Shown piece after piece: positions 46,698 to 59,985 of a DNA stretch of 64,000 bases (within the stretch, counting starts at the first letter, position 1; each line of letters opens with the position of its first letter). The DNA comes from Atrichornis clamosus (lineage: Eukaryota > Chordata > Aves > Passeriformes > Menuridae), in NCBI GenBank assembly GCA_013400975.1, contig WBMZ01005343.1, forward strand, positions 369,473 through 433,472, in the 5' to 3' direction. The position numbers were made by a program, and so were the translations under genes. The notes under the pieces were generated by a model. That model was not told where the DNA came from and did no database searches. It saw only the letters and a list, made by a program, of their open reading frames with translations.

Positions 46698-49600
46698 TAT
46701 TGTCCCTATCAATGTGTATGATGGATAATGAATTACATAGTTTGGAGAGTGTGTAATACTGGTATTAGGAGGAACGGTGACTTCATATTTATGGTCCTCA
46801 TCAGTTCCTCTTTGAGGAAGTATGCAGTAAAAGAAAAGACAGGTTTCTGCTAGAACTGAGACAATCACTTAGGTATCAAAGATTCTAAGTCCATTAATTC
46901 AGACAGTGGGATGCGCATTAGTAATAGTGAGGTGAATTAGCACTTCGAGAAGTGTTCCTGCTAATACGGCAGGTAGTTTATGAATTTATATGATTTTAGC
47001 TCTAAGCCAAATGCTCCAGGTGAATCAAACTTCTACCAACTTGGTAGAAGAATTAATTAGGTGGAACTTTATGATCTATCTTGCACAGAAAGTCAGAGAT
47101 CCAGCAGTACAGAGGGAAACAAGATCACTTCTCTGGCTTCTGCAGTTTCAGCTCATAAACATAGTGTTTCAGCCATTGCCCAATTCTCTTCTATCTGATC
47201 CCTTGTCCACTACACTAAGTGATAAAATGTTTGTGTGTTTGAAAGGTCTTATTTTTTCTTAGCGCTGTAAAAGTCTTAGCGCATCTGATAAAAATACTAG
47301 TCTTGCTAAAAATGTTGTCTCCCTCTCAAATAGCCAGACAAGACTCTTCAATTTCAAAATATTCTTTTTTTTTTTTACTGTTCAGAGAGAAGGGAAATGT
47401 TCCAATTCCTCAGCAGATTCTGCTAGCGCACAGTTCTACACTCTTGACAGATCTTAATGATGTGTTGAAGTCTGTATGTTTGGATCTTGACATTTAACAA
47501 AAGTTTTCTACTAATCATGTGTGCTGGAATCACTTAAAGAAATCTTACAAAGACTTGACTGGAAAATTATGAGGCTTTAGTCATTATAATCATTTATATG
47601 TGCTGTTCTATCCCTTACAGTGAGCTTCTCTGCTGAAGGGTGCACTGAATGTAAACTACTGTTTCAGAGAGAATACATTAACCAGAGGCTCAGATATGTT
47701 GCTATGGTGTGAAAAATATTTAGTTTTACTAGCAGTCTTCGTTCATTTTGCTAAATGTATTCTTGGGAAACAGTTTTAACAGAAAGGTTTTTAAATGATT
47801 TATATAAAATGTTGATGCCCTTTGACCAAACAAGGAGCTAAAAAATTTTCTTTTAGGTTAGTTGAAACTAATATAGGCCTGAAAGTTCCTTTGCATGCTG
47901 TGACCAACTGTAAAAGTTCAAAATGTTGTTAAACAAACAAAGCGCCTTCAAAAGAAAAAGCCAAAATATCTGATCAAACTTGTGAGGATTGTCAAGATAT
48001 CTGACACTTAGCTTCAAAACAGGTGAACTTTACAGTAGGGTGTTTCGTATACCACTAATGCAATTATTTCACTTTCCATGGCTTAGGACTTACCACTAAA
48101 ATGTTTTTTCTGTCTCATTTATACATGAGAGCTTGAGCACCTAAACAGATACTTGTTTCTAGGTGTCACAAGGAGATGTGTTTCAGACAAAGACTCGACT
48201 TTTAAAAGTTTTGCTTATTACCTTCTATTTTCTGAAATTATTTTTTAAAGAAAAATGGATTATTAATATGTGCAGAAAAGAACTGTATGTAGAAGTATGT
48301 TTCTTCTAAATTAGCCGAAAATACCTTCACAGGACAGTAGCTATACAAATGATTTATAGGTTAGAATGGTGTATTTAGTTTTATGTGTGTTAACACTTCT
48401 TTACGTTAAATTGTTTATCTTTTTTTAAGACAACAAAAACGAAGCTTGAGAATAGGGTACTACCACAATCTGATCCTCTTGTACATTTTTCTCAGATAGT
48501 TTTGTCTCAGAAGACCTCCCACCCTGCTTCATGGCGTTTCCCTCTCTGTTTTGTTCAAAGGCTTCTGTGTTAGTCAGCCCAGCTCTGGCAAGGGTGTTAG
48601 TGCTTGGACCTTTGTGTGCTGCTGTTATTGAGATGTGTGCTGATTATCAATATGTGTCCGAGAGGCAGAATAAAACACTGTCTCTGAAAATTTTCTGAGT
48701 CACTAGCAGCATAACCTCTTGCAGTTGGAAGTTGTCAGAATTCTTACCAGGCTCCCACAGAATCAAGATGAATCTCTTCCCTTCTGTACGTTATTTAAAA
48801 TTCTATCTGAAAAGAAAATTTATGTTCAAGTTTATAAATACGTGCAAAATCTGTAGATAGCGCAAATATGGGTGAAGCTAACAGTATCAGGTGAACAGCT
48901 CCAGTAAGTACGTACCTAAGTGGGTGTAATAACAAAAGAATGTCACCAGATCCTGCAACAGTGTCCAACAGGTAGACATGCATCTCCTGTTACTATTTGC
49001 TTAGCTTGCAAAGTTGTTTCCAAGCAAGAAAAGCTAATAAAGCAAAACCAAAGGAACTAAATCATAAGATAATTATTTAACACTTGCTGAATAATTTAAA
49101 TTTATGTGTTTTATCTGAGGTTTATTAGGTTTTTATTTGGGTGTATAGATCCAAGTAGTGAAACAGGCTTCTGCACTGTAAAAAATTGTGGATTCTCTCA
49201 TATAGAAATTTGGGGTTATTTAGCCCTACATTGAATTCATTTGTGGTATGGTATCAAATGCTCTTTGAAACAGAAAGGTAAGTGTTCTAAAAAAGAATTA
49301 TCAAATAGTAACTCTTCTGTCAAAGATTTGCCTGCATTATAATGAAATAAAACATCAACCTTGGCAGTATAACCTGCCATACTCTGAAGAGACAGGAGTG
49401 GAGGAGTTTTAGCAGCTTTCACAGGGGCATAACTCATAGGGGATAGTGTCAGTGACAGGTTTATAGGAATTCATGGTGTTGATACTTGGTTTTGCTGTCA
49501 GGATGATTCCTGTAAATGCTACTGGTGGGTTCTGGTGAGTAAATAGTTAGTAATTTACTGTTACCAACTTTAAACTATTTCTGGTTTTGCGTTTACTTTA

Positions 49601-52600
49601 AAAATGGTGCTTAAAAAATTCCAAATCCTATCTGATTGACACTGAAATGCTCTTTATGTGAAAGTTTGTTTATGGGCTGTGATTCTTTTGACAGATTTAC
49701 AAGTGTCTGTGGAGTTTTAAGACTATTGCCCAATAGGCATTAAGTGAGGGACGTTCTATTTTGTAAATATTTTCACTTATATTGGGGATTTTTAAAGAAC
49801 TTTTTGAGCCAAGTACTGCATTAAATCTGAAGACAGTGGCAAACTGATAATCAGCAGTTTCCAGCTTTGTTTTAATGTTTTGCTAATGCTTTCCATTTCT
49901 GTGGCCAAGATTTGTAGTGGGTGAAGCATGATGTACATCCAACAATTTGTAAGGGCTTGCAAATACTGTTGCACACTTGTATTTTTCTTTTTTCTTTTTT
50001 TTTTTTTTTGCAATAGCTCATTTAGAAATAAACAATTTTCAAAGTAGCATATTACATTCAATTTCACTAACATACCAAGGAAAAGAACCAAAAGTGTATT
50101 ACACTAGTGGAGAATTTGCATCTGTTTGAACTCAATAATGCTTAAACAGGTTTTTTATTTTCCCAAGTTATTATTTTGGAATGAGGTGGTGAGAGAAGTG
50201 TACGTGTGGTGTGATAGCTGTAAGCTTCCTCAGAATTCCTTCAGATTCCTCAGAATTTCAGAAAGACATTTTTTCAGAAAGCAGCTTTTCAGTATTTATT
50301 TAAAAGAGGGCATACATAAGAGGATCCTTTACCTCAGAATCATTCTAATAAAAAAACTTTGCTGACATAATTTTCCTTTAAAGAGGAAATGGTTTGTACT
50401 GTACTGAAAATGAGAACAAAATATAAAGAACTGATGTAATGTTCCCTGATGGTGTAGTATTTTTAGCAAGAAAATTCAAAGCAATTAATGGAACTGGACC
50501 TTCCAGTTTTAGGTTTTTTTAATATAATGCTTGGCATGACATTTTTATTTTTTAACATTATATTTAAAGTAAATTTTTGAGTACGTGAAAAAACAACCAA
50601 ACAAAAATCCTTGTGACAAAGGAAATTCAGTGAACGCTAGTTACCAGAAACTTCTTTATTATGTTGTGTAGAACTGAGGGAGGTCATAGAGTTGTATGGT
50701 AGCCTTCCACCATTATTACAAAAATAGCTTGACAAAGATCAACTGACTTTAATATGTATTATTACAACTGCCATTTTAATCAAAAACTTTGATTTAATCA
50801 TGTCATTAAATGCCTTTTAATCTTCAAAATACGTCTTTATTTGTATCTTTTTTCTAATTCATTTGATCACACTTCCATCATTCCTTGCCGTATCTATCCC
50901 CAAGCAAATTCGATGATGTTCTAAGGTTCTTCAGCCTAAAAGGTGCATTTGGTTGGTGGTCCTAGCCATCATTTCCTTATGGATAATGAAGAAGGAATAA
51001 TTATTCTGCATAAAATATTTCATAATTGAAGGGAAGACTGAAACTGGAGAGATTTCAGCAGAAATACATTTTGAGCCTGCAATTTCAGCTGAAGTTCATG
51101 ACTGCCATCAGTTATTGGCTCAGTATACCTATGTGATGTGTCTTATTTTTAACATTAGCAAGTAAATAAATTCAAGTTCTACTCAAATTTTTCAGTGCAG
51201 TTAACTTTAAACAGAAGTAGTTGAGCTTCAGTTGCCCAGATACTTTTTTGTTGGTAGACTGAAAGTATAGGTTATTGAGGGAAGTATAACCTAAATTCAG
51301 TCAGTTAAAAGAGGATTGAGCAGTACAGAGCAAATACATTGCTTTTGTGATTAGCAAATTTTCACTTCATCACCTTTGTTCTTAATTCCTAAGCTAAAAC
51401 ATTCTCAGAGCCCTTCATTCTATTTTGGCAGTTATCTGAAAGAACTTCTAGAAGTAAAATGATAGATTTTAGTTTTAGATATACACCATCTAGCTAAATA
51501 TTGGCAGAGAGAATCATTCAGAGATTTTCTTAAGGCTTTCCAATAATGTAAATTATTAGAATTTGCCAACATTTACTTGATTTCTTCTGTCTCATTCAGT
51601 TTCATTGTTTCAAGATGACTTAAGCATTTGAAACTGGTATCTCATTTATTTCCCTTCATCTCAAACTTTTAGAGTTTTAATCAGCATCCAGATTCACTTA
51701 TTCTATGTCATCTGTCCCATTTCTCTTCATTTCTGTGCCTTTCTTCTTGCTATTCCTCCCCTTCATTCCAAATGTTGATCTCCTTGTTAAGGATGTTAGG
51801 ATGGTTCTTAAGAATTCACTATCCAAATCAGCTTTTTTTCTATATGCTCTGTGTGTTGGTACTTCTTATCCAGATTTTCCTGTAGTTTTTGTCATCTGAT
51901 TAAGGTTAATGTTAGTCATCTCAATTTGATAAAAAAAAAGAATTACTGAAGGTGGTTTATATGTACTTTCCTTTTACTTCAGAAACAATTCATCCTAGTC
52001 AAGGTCACTGAAATATTTACATGGGACATACCGGAGTAACCTTTCTAAATCTTGTGTTATTAAAGCTTGTAGGAAGCATCCAGATAGCTCTCAGTACTTC
52101 AGACAATGCATTAACAACACCATATGTTTAGGAAAATGTCTTTCTAGTGTATATTAGAGTGTCTTTAGATACTACTATACCTACAAACTTACTATTCCAA
52201 TACATATTCATAGAAATTTAGTTCTTTGTAGATGTATATAACTTTAATTATGTAAGTATTATAAAGTAATTACTGATTTGCAATTGCTGCAACCCCTCAT
52301 GACTCATAATCATGTACGTTTACTGTGTTCCAAATGCCTGAACATATTATATGTACTATTACTTTTACAGTTTTGTCATTTTATATTTATTCAAAATAAT
52401 TTCTAAAATTGCATCATATGATTTTCTGTAGATTTGTTTACACAAAAAGAAAGAACACAGACCTATAGCTGTTACTTTTTTCAAACTTAAATACTGTCTC
52501 AGTTATTTTGCTAGATTTTTTCCACCTATAAAATTAAAATGTCTGTTGTCTTCCAAAGTAGTGTTACAATTTGCTTGGTTGAAATCTCTCTAATGCTACA

Positions 52601-54067
52601 AACATAAATATTAAGTATACTCACATTTCAATCAGTGTATTATGACAGTCACAGAAAGTTCAAATTTTTAATGGTAAGCGGCTTGTGTCATAAAAAATAA
52701 TCTTAAAATGTCATATAAACTTCCCTGATTTCTGATTTTTTTTGCTTAATTTAAATTATTAAAGACACATAACTGAGCAGCTAATAAAAGACTTTCTTTC
52801 CCAATCTTAAATTACCACTCCATTCTGCCTTCTATCTGGCATACAAATAAATATCCATTAACTTTACTCTGAACTGTTTGAAAGGTTTGTCACATGCTGC
52901 AGATTACAAGACTGTAGATTAAAGATAAACTTAGGCTGTAGCCCAGGCCATTTTACACAACCTCCATGAGATGTGGAGGGTTGCTAAATTAAAATATATT
53001 CTTAGGTAGGAGCGGATATTTTTTCAATATTTTTCTGAAAGAAGGTGTGGTTCTTTTCACTAAGTCCTGATGGTCCAAGGTTTTTAGCACAATACTAGTG
53101 CAGTAAAATTTATACAGCTGTTTTAAACCTTCTGTTGACTCTTTGCACTATGTTGCAAATTTAAATTAACGTGACATTTTAATTACACAGGCTCAACTTC
53201 TGTTTCCATGGTTTTGCATTAATTTTTGTTTAATGGTGGTACCAATATGATGTGAATACAGTTCATGCAGGCAAACTGTAAGTCTTAGGTTTAACTCCAA
53301 AATAAGTTTCCATCTAAATTTAGCTTCTTGGGAATGAATAGTTGTGGAAAAAAAATCTTCTAGTCGTTCATAAATCCAGTTGTTAAATGGAAAGTAATTT
53401 CATTTTGGTTTCTAACTGTCTTCCTTCGTCCTTAATGTGGACAAAGTTTACTAGAAGTTCTAGGCATGTTAAAATTAATTGACAAAAAAAAAGGAGTTTT
53501 TTAGAAATTGGCATGGCATCAGTTCTTTAATAGCAGATAGATTAAGTAGTAAACAAATTGCACTTAGATGTAAGTACTTTTTTACAGACTTTCACTGTTT
53601 CATATCATGGTCTGGAGATACAATACTTAGGCAATGCTGAATTCCTCCGTTTCAGGAAAAATGGTTGAGTTTAGGATGTCTGGCACTGATTGATTAAAAT
53701 CAATCCAGATACAAAGCATCCTCCACTCAGCACAGAAAGAAAGTTTAGAGCTATAAATATACCATCTAGAATTCGTGTGTGAGGCAGGCTGTGTTAGTAG
53801 CAAGCCTTAGCTCATTGCAGGAGTTTTAAGACAAATTCATTACTAAAGACAAATTTCACTCTTTAAACACATATAAAATTTTTTATTTAGTATGCTAGAC
53901 TAGTATGCGTATTTTTTATTTTAATGTAATTTCTGGATTCCTTAGTGCTTATTTATTTCCTCTAAAGTAAGTTCAGGTGACTAATTTAGATGTAGGCTCC
54001 TGCAGTGGTGAAATCTACTTCTGGTATATTACTTATGCCACAAATGTGTCTCAACTTCTTTTTGTAG

Positions 54068-54160
54068 CCTCTGAAAAACAGATGAAGTTAGTTTGCAGAG
54101 AGTCGTCTGAAGAACATCTCCAGCCCTTCAAGGAGAAATTAGAAGAATTCTTCCAGAAAG
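54068..54160 (+). CDS. FMN1: FMN1 coding exon: FH2 coiled coil, last exon in window
   Basis: 93 nt: two bases complete Ala, then 30 codons [20 protein letters not shown] and [10 protein letters not shown], plus one base. The SEKQM...[17 protein letters not shown] sequence is the formin-1 FH2 helix leading to the post region. The acceptor is CTTTTTGTAG (AG 54066-54067) and the donor GAAAG|GTAATC is at 54161, phase 1. The following exon, expected to start with the rest of an Ala codon and a Lys-rich EHK-like stretch, is not found before 64000. Confidence 0.94.
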
Positions 54161-55610
54161 GTAATCACATCTGAAAAAAAATATTTGCCGAATAGTGTAG
54201 TGGTTTACAAAGTTATGCATAATGTAAGCTGCATTAAGTAATCTGCTGCCTCTGAAAATTCCTAAGGATTATGTTCCTAATGTGACTAATATATTTTCAT
54301 ATATGTTGATAAATGTTATACTGATCTTAGACATCACTTGTCAAAGAGAATTGTTCCCTTGATCTCACCCATTTCCCACTGGTTATTTTGTGCTTTGTTC
54401 TATATTATTATTTGTAGGCAAAATCAAAAATATATTCATCACAGACCAGATTTATCGGAGGGAGTATAAGGCTTCAAGTTTATAAAAGACTAGAATGAAA
54501 GACAGTCTTAGAGAAGTCCACATATATACATGGCATCTTTTATCGATAGTGTGAGCTTATGAACTGACTTACTCATATTTAAAGATTTTGTCTTGTGTGA
54601 TACAGAAATAAGCATTAAAAAAGTGTTTTACCAGTTTGGAGTCTGGAGACAATGGTTGAAATCCACGGTACAATTTGATCATCATTTCAAGACAATGTAA
54701 ATGCAGGTTGCTGTTGAAAACAACAATCCTGTTCCCTCACATTTCCTGGACTGTATGTTCCCCATCACCTGCATCTGGAGCTGTGCAAAATATATAAGGG
54801 AAGAAATTTTTCCCCTCCCCTTGCAGGAATACAGTCTTTTTGGGTAAACAGAATAAATTCTGTCTTTCTGACAAAGATATTAAGAATTGTAAAGAATTTA
54901 ATTGCATTTCTCATAGAAATGGTGAACAATTAAACAATTTACTCTGTGAGATCATTTGAACTGTCTGAATCTACTCATCCAGGCAGAATATTTACTTACT
55001 ATTAGTGATCATTCAGATTGTTGTAATAATTTATGAATTAGCTGAATTCTTTTTATAAAGGTTGTTCTAATGTCTTTTTAATAACTTTATTTCATGATGC
55101 TATGTTCTGTAAATGCTTTGACAAATGAAAACAGGCTGTTTCAAGAGTAGCAGTACCTATTAAATTGTACTGTTTAATAAGCTAATATTCTCCTTTACGC
55201 TTCTCCCAGGCCATGGAGCTCAATGGATATATTTAGTTGATATAATTTTTCTTTTAGTTGCAAGCATATTTGGACAGTATTAAAGCAGCAAATTTCTTGT
55301 CACAAAACTTACAAACCAAAAAATTGTTATGGAAATCTTTGTGTCACTGCAGGACAGTTTTATTGTCTTTATGATTTATTTAATTGGAAATTTTCACTTA
55401 CAGTTTAACAGGAACATCAAGGTTGAATTAGTACTGTAGGTATAGGTATGTGTTCCTACAGAACTGTTATGATCTTCAGCGTGTTTCTTGATCTAGCTTG
55501 CCAAAGTGTTGTAATCATTCTGTTTTGCCCAGGTCTTGCCAAGACCCTAACCAAATGGTGTCTTCCACAATCGTAAGACAGATTCTAATTCTCGTGGATC
55601 TCATGAGGGC

Positions 55611-55778
55611 TGTTGTGGTTGGTGCAGTTGGCAGCTAAGCACCACACAGCTGTTTGCTTGCTGCCCCTCCATGGGGAGGGAAACGGGTGAAAGGGGGAAT
55701 GAAAGAAAACTAATGGGTTGAAATACAGACAATTTAACAGGGAAAGCAAAAGCCAGCACAAGCAGGCAATGCAAAAAT
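55611..55778 (-). mobile_element. Avian LTR-like element, part 1
   Basis: Sequence beginning tgttgtggttggtgcagttg and containing 'agctaagcaccacacagctg', 'tgggttgaaatacagac', 'tttaacagggaaagcaaaag' resembles one edge of a widespread avian retroviral-type LTR, read antisense (its sense strand would be the minus strand). The identification is from memory of similar copies in bird genomes; no internal retroviral genes are present. The element resumes after an inserted CR1 fragment. Confidence 0.6.
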
Positions 55779-56231
55779 TGCCAGTTCCACCACTAAGCCA
55801 TGTCCCTAAGCACATCTGCAAGCACACCTGCTCTTCCAGGGATGGTGATTCCGCCACTTCCTGCTTGATAACCCTTTCAGTGAAGAAGTTTTTCCCAATA
55901 TCCTATCTAAACCTCCCCCGACACACTTGTCCTATCACCTGTTGCCTGAGAGAAGAGACTGCCTCGCACCTGGCTACAGCGTCCTTTCAGGGAGTTGTAG
56001 AGAGTGATAATGTCCCTCTTGAGCCCCTTTTTCTTCAGGCTAAACACCCCCAACTCCCTCAGCTGCTCCTCATCAGACTTGTGCTCCAGACCCTTCACCA
56101 GCTCCAGCGCCTCAATGTCCTTCTTGTGTGAGGGGCCTAAAACTGAACACAGGATTCCAGGTGTGGCCTCACCAGTGCCACGTACAGGGGATTTTATCAC
56201 TTCCCTAGTCCTGTTGGGCACCATATTTCTA
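55779..56231 (-). mobile_element. CR1 LINE fragment, antisense, nested inside the LTR; lacks its 3' tail
   Basis: Antisense CR1 words in order: 'ccatgtccctaagcac', 'ccagggatggtgattccgcc', 'cctttcagtgaagaagtttt', 'cctatctaaacctcccc', 'gtcctatcacctgttgcctg', 'ttcaggctaaacacccccaa', 'agacttgtgctccagaccc', 'aggtgtggcctcaccagtgc', 'cacttccctagtcctg'. The low-coordinate side should carry the CR1 3' tail (CACAGAAT-type) but does not, so about 100 bases of 3' end are absent. A short internal deletion lies before 'gcgcctcaatgtcc'. Confidence 0.88.
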
Positions 56232-56590
56232 AGTTCCATTTAGAAACACATATTTCTAAATTTCACGTTACCAGGAAAGCGGGACTTCATCACGTGCAAC
56301 TGCTACGTGGGGAGACAAGCACCATAACTCTGAACTTCTCCACTGCTTCTTCCTTCTTTTCTGAGATTATGCTGAGCATAATGTCATATGGTATGAATTA
56401 TCCCTTTGGTTGATTCAGCTTGGCCACTCCCAACTTTGTATTCTCCCTCAGCCTACTTTCTGGGAATCAGCATTAGAAATAGAGAAGGCCTGAATGCTGT
56501 GCAAGACTGTTCAGCAACATCTAAAACATGGATGTGTTATCAACACTGTTCTGGTCGCAAATCCAATATACAGCAACACAGTACTTGGTT
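56232..56590 (-). mobile_element. Avian LTR-like element, part 2
   Basis: Continues the LTR after the CR1: 'ccaggaaagcgggacttcat', 'ggggagacaagcaccataac', 'tatgctgagcataatgtcat', 'atccctttggttgattcagc', 'gagaaggcctgaatgctgtg', 'gttatcaacactgttctggt'. In the LTR sense orientation the promoter-like TATA and CRE-like positions, as I remember them from related copies, appear eroded. The outer edge near 56590 is uncertain. It appears to be a solo LTR-like relic without coding capacity. Confidence 0.6.
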
Positions 56591-57821
56591 TCTCCTGCAA
56601 TGCTGAGCTACCCTTTTTATCATACTCCACTTTCTGATGAATGGAATATTATAAAAACACCCTATTGATCCTGGAAGAAGATTAGTTCTGCTTTAGATAA
56701 AATTGCAATTTAATTGTGCGTTATTGTTTCGAACAGAAAAACATACTCTTCTAAATATTTTTCCTGTTTATGCGTATTGATGTGGAAATTGAGATATATT
56801 TATCTTTGTCAGTGTGACAGAAAATTTTATCCTTATATGTGTGAATAATGTATCTATTTTTTTTTTTAAAAGAGGATACACTCCTGCATGCTGGGACAAT
56901 AAGTTCTTCATATTAAATTTATTGGACGCTTCTTAGTGAGGTCTTTTGTGTACTAGAAAGAGCAAAACCACATGCATTACTTACCTGTCCACTTTTTATG
57001 TTCCCTTGTTCTCCTTTTGCTTTGTAGTGTTATGCTTTATGGTATCTAATCAGACACACTAATTTTGTAGAATTTAACTTCTCATCTTTTAACATCTTAT
57101 TATACCTTATTCTGAGATGAGTCTTGAGTAGGTTGTCAGATTCTATAATGATTGACTCTCTTTCTCCATCAGTCACCTGAAGGATTCAAATCTTTATAAT
57201 GGTTGATGGTACTTTCTGTGGCAATATAATAGAAATCCTATAAAATTTCACACCGAAGATAGGTAAAAATAACACAGAAACCCATCTTGATTTATGGCAC
57301 TAGAATAGGTGTTGGACAAGTGTCAAGCTTAGAGGTGTCTGCAAACTCAGCTGCTTTTCTGAAATTAGGAGTTAACTGATAATACTGAGCATCCGATAAG
57401 CATCTGTTTTCAGTTTTGTTTGTTTAAAAAAGAGTTGTGGCTGGTTTAAGCAAATGTAAGAAAAAATTGTCTGTTATCTTCCTGCCAGCTCACAGCAAGT
57501 TTCAAAAACTCAGCTGCTTTTCTGAAACTTCTGGCTTGAAAATAGGGCTGGAACTCATAGATACTGAAGTTTTTCTCACACGCACAATTCCCATCATTTC
57601 TAGTTAATGCTAAGTTGGAAATACTGTAAGAAAAAAAGCCCTGACTTGCTTAAACTGAAATGTTTACATTTCCTAATTATAATTAATACCAATTAAATCT
57701 AATACTTGCTGTGTTGTAACAAAAAACACTGAGAGTGTTATGGAGACTGACATTCTAAAATGCTAGAGGGGATAAACTGTACTTCTGCTGATGTCAGTGC
57801 TGTTTTGTATAACTGGATGTA

Positions 57822-58031
57822 ATGTAGCCCAGTGCCTTCAACAGGGAATTAGGTGCCAGAAGTTTCGAGTTCTATTCCCAGTTTAGCTACTTTACATGTG
57901 ATGCTAGCAGAGTTGGTTAATATCCTCGTCAGAGAGTGCACCACTTTTCTGATACACAGAATGTTAAATAATGGTTCTTGCTGGGTTTTGTAGTGAAAGA
58001 TAATCTTTGTCAAGTACTTCGTGAATCCCAC
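57822..58031 (+). mobile_element. Probable ancient MIR-type (tRNA/CORE) SINE
   Basis: The order of features follows a MIR: a degenerate box-B-like region (gagttctattcccag, 57869-57883), 'ttagctactttacatgtgat', a middle resembling 'cctc...agtttcctcatctgtaaa', and a 3' end near 57986-58031 resembling the L2-related 'tttgtaaagtgctttgagatcc' tail (here tctttgtcaagtacttcgtg). Diverged as expected for an element older than birds. Called by eye. Confidence 0.5.
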
Positions 58032-59569
58032 ATGAAAGACATCTTGTGTAAACTGTCTTAATGTTTCACTGGCTGTATTTGATATGCCTGTGCTTTTTGG
58101 AAAAGGATTAGATTATTCTCAAAGTTGAAATAATCTTTAGTAAATTTAATTATCGAACGTGCAACAAATTATATTAGTTTTACTATAATATGGAGACCTA
58201 CTAATTACTATAAATTAATTCCATTGGAATTACTATATGGTGTCATTAAATATATGTTTGTAATTATTTTTCATTTAAATTGCCATGATATGGAAGAAGA
58301 CCTTTGAAATCGTGAAATTAATGTATGGTCTGGTATGCTTTTTAATTCATTAAATCCTTGCTCAGAATTGCTTAGAAGAAAAGTCCTCTTTTGATATGAA
58401 GCTATGTCACACCAAAAAAATCAGAATAGTTAGATAGCTACAAGAAAGATTCAAAATACTCTATTTTGAAAAGGAGAAAAGAAAGAGTTTAGTTAACGCA
58501 ACTGTGCAGCTCACTAGAAGGGATCCTGGCCATTGGTGTTTTTCATTGTGTTAACGTCCTTGTGCATTCTCTCAAGAGTAATACAAACCAGAAAGTAAAT
58601 GACATACAGGAGTAGGTGACTAAACTTAATTAAATTTATTTCTTATTTTGCCACTTGACTATTTCTTATTGTTTGTCCATTTTAATAAATGTGGATATGC
58701 ACAGCACAGATTCATGCAGGATCTTGCAAAATCTGGTTCCAAATTCTTCTTCATTGGATTCAGGTCAGAAAGCATGTAAAAACTTCAATCCGGGCTCGGT
58801 TTCCTCCCTCATATACAGGAATGTGAAAATGAAAAACTCTTTATGCTTCATAGCAAGTAGCATAGGAAGAGCATAGCTGCTTCTCTTCATTTCTCTAAGA
58901 ATAAACCATCTCGGTGATGAAGACTGTGCTATTACAGGAATTCATTTATTTTATAGCAGAGTCTGGGAAGCAAGTGATCTGATTTTTGAAATTCATTAGT
59001 AGTGGAAAGCAAAGCTATTTGGGAAAGGTGCATGATACACTGAAGTGTCCAAGAAGCACGATGGAGAGGGATGGATTTTTTCAAATAGAGTAATCTGTTG
59101 AGATTAATCCAAAAGAAAAAGAAATTGTCCTATGTTTAGAATTCTAGCCTAGCATTTGGGAAACATTGATTAGATTAATTGCTTTGCTACAAGTGCTGTA
59201 TGTTGTATACTACATAAAAGGTCAACACTGTGTGATCTATGGTGCTATGCAATAGAAAAAAAGAGTCACAGACCAAGCACGGCACCACAGCATTATATTG
59301 GAGCTAGCGCATGTTTCAGACAAGCTTAGCAACCACATGGAAAAAGCCTGCAAATCTGATTTTAACAACTGAGTGATTTCTTCTTAATAATTTTAGCCAG
59401 GCTGCAGTAGCTACCTGGGCATCCATCCAGTCCAATGCACTTTTGAATGTATTTCTGGTGCAGAATGGGAGTTTTGATCCACATTTCCTCATTTGCCTGT
59501 TGGAGTGCACCACAGAGGATTGTTGAGGTAGTCTGTTGGGAAAGAAATTAAGAAATACATTCTATTCAG

Positions 59570-59985
59570 AAGGTCATGAAGATGATCAGAGGGCTGGAGC
59601 TCAGAGTTGGCGCTGTTCAGTCAGGAGAAGAGAAAGCTCTGAGGAGAACTTACAGCAGCCTTCCAGTACCTAAAGGGGGTTAAAAGAAAGCTGGAGAGGG
59701 AGGGGGACTTTTCACTGGGGTATGTAGTGATAGGACAAGGGGGAATGGCTTTAAAATGACCAAGAGTAAGTTTAGATTAGATATTAAGAAGAAATTCTTT
59801 ACAGTAAGGGTGGTGAGGCACAGGAACAGGTTGCCCAGAGAAGCTATGGTTGCCCCATCCCTGGGAGTGTTCAAGGCCAGGTTGGATGGGGCTCTGAACA
59901 TCTAGCTGTTCCAACCACCCCCATGGCAGAGGGGTTAGAACTAGATTATCTTTCGGATCCCATCCAACCCAAACCATTCTATGAT
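59570..59985 (+). mobile_element. CR1 LINE, 5'-truncated 3' end
   Basis: Clear + strand CR1: 'gatgatcagagggctggagc', 'gttcagtcaggagaagagaa', 'cagcagccttccagtaccta', 'taagaagaaattctttacag', 'gcacaggaacaggttgccca', 'gttcaaggccaggttggatg', ending 'caaaccattctatgat'-like. Moderately diverged; noncoding. Confidence 0.92.

Larger units (their letters stand above)
39970..54067 (+). other. FMN1 intron (14.1 kb)
   Basis: Phase-1 intron, GTAACT to CTTTTTGTAG. It holds an antisense CR1 (43901-44305), the 62-bp minisatellite (45912-46159), a small 21-bp direct duplication (46656-46697), a T-rich stretch at about 49985-50010, and less AT-rich unique patches at about 40940-41200, 41650-41860 and 48440-48760 that could be conserved noncoding sequence. 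Open frames on both strands look random. Confidence 0.85.

Noticed and set aside
55585..56243. Several 79-137 codon frames on both strands
   Set aside because: They run across LTR/CR1 boundaries and encode no recognisable protein; open by chance in GC-richer repeat DNA.
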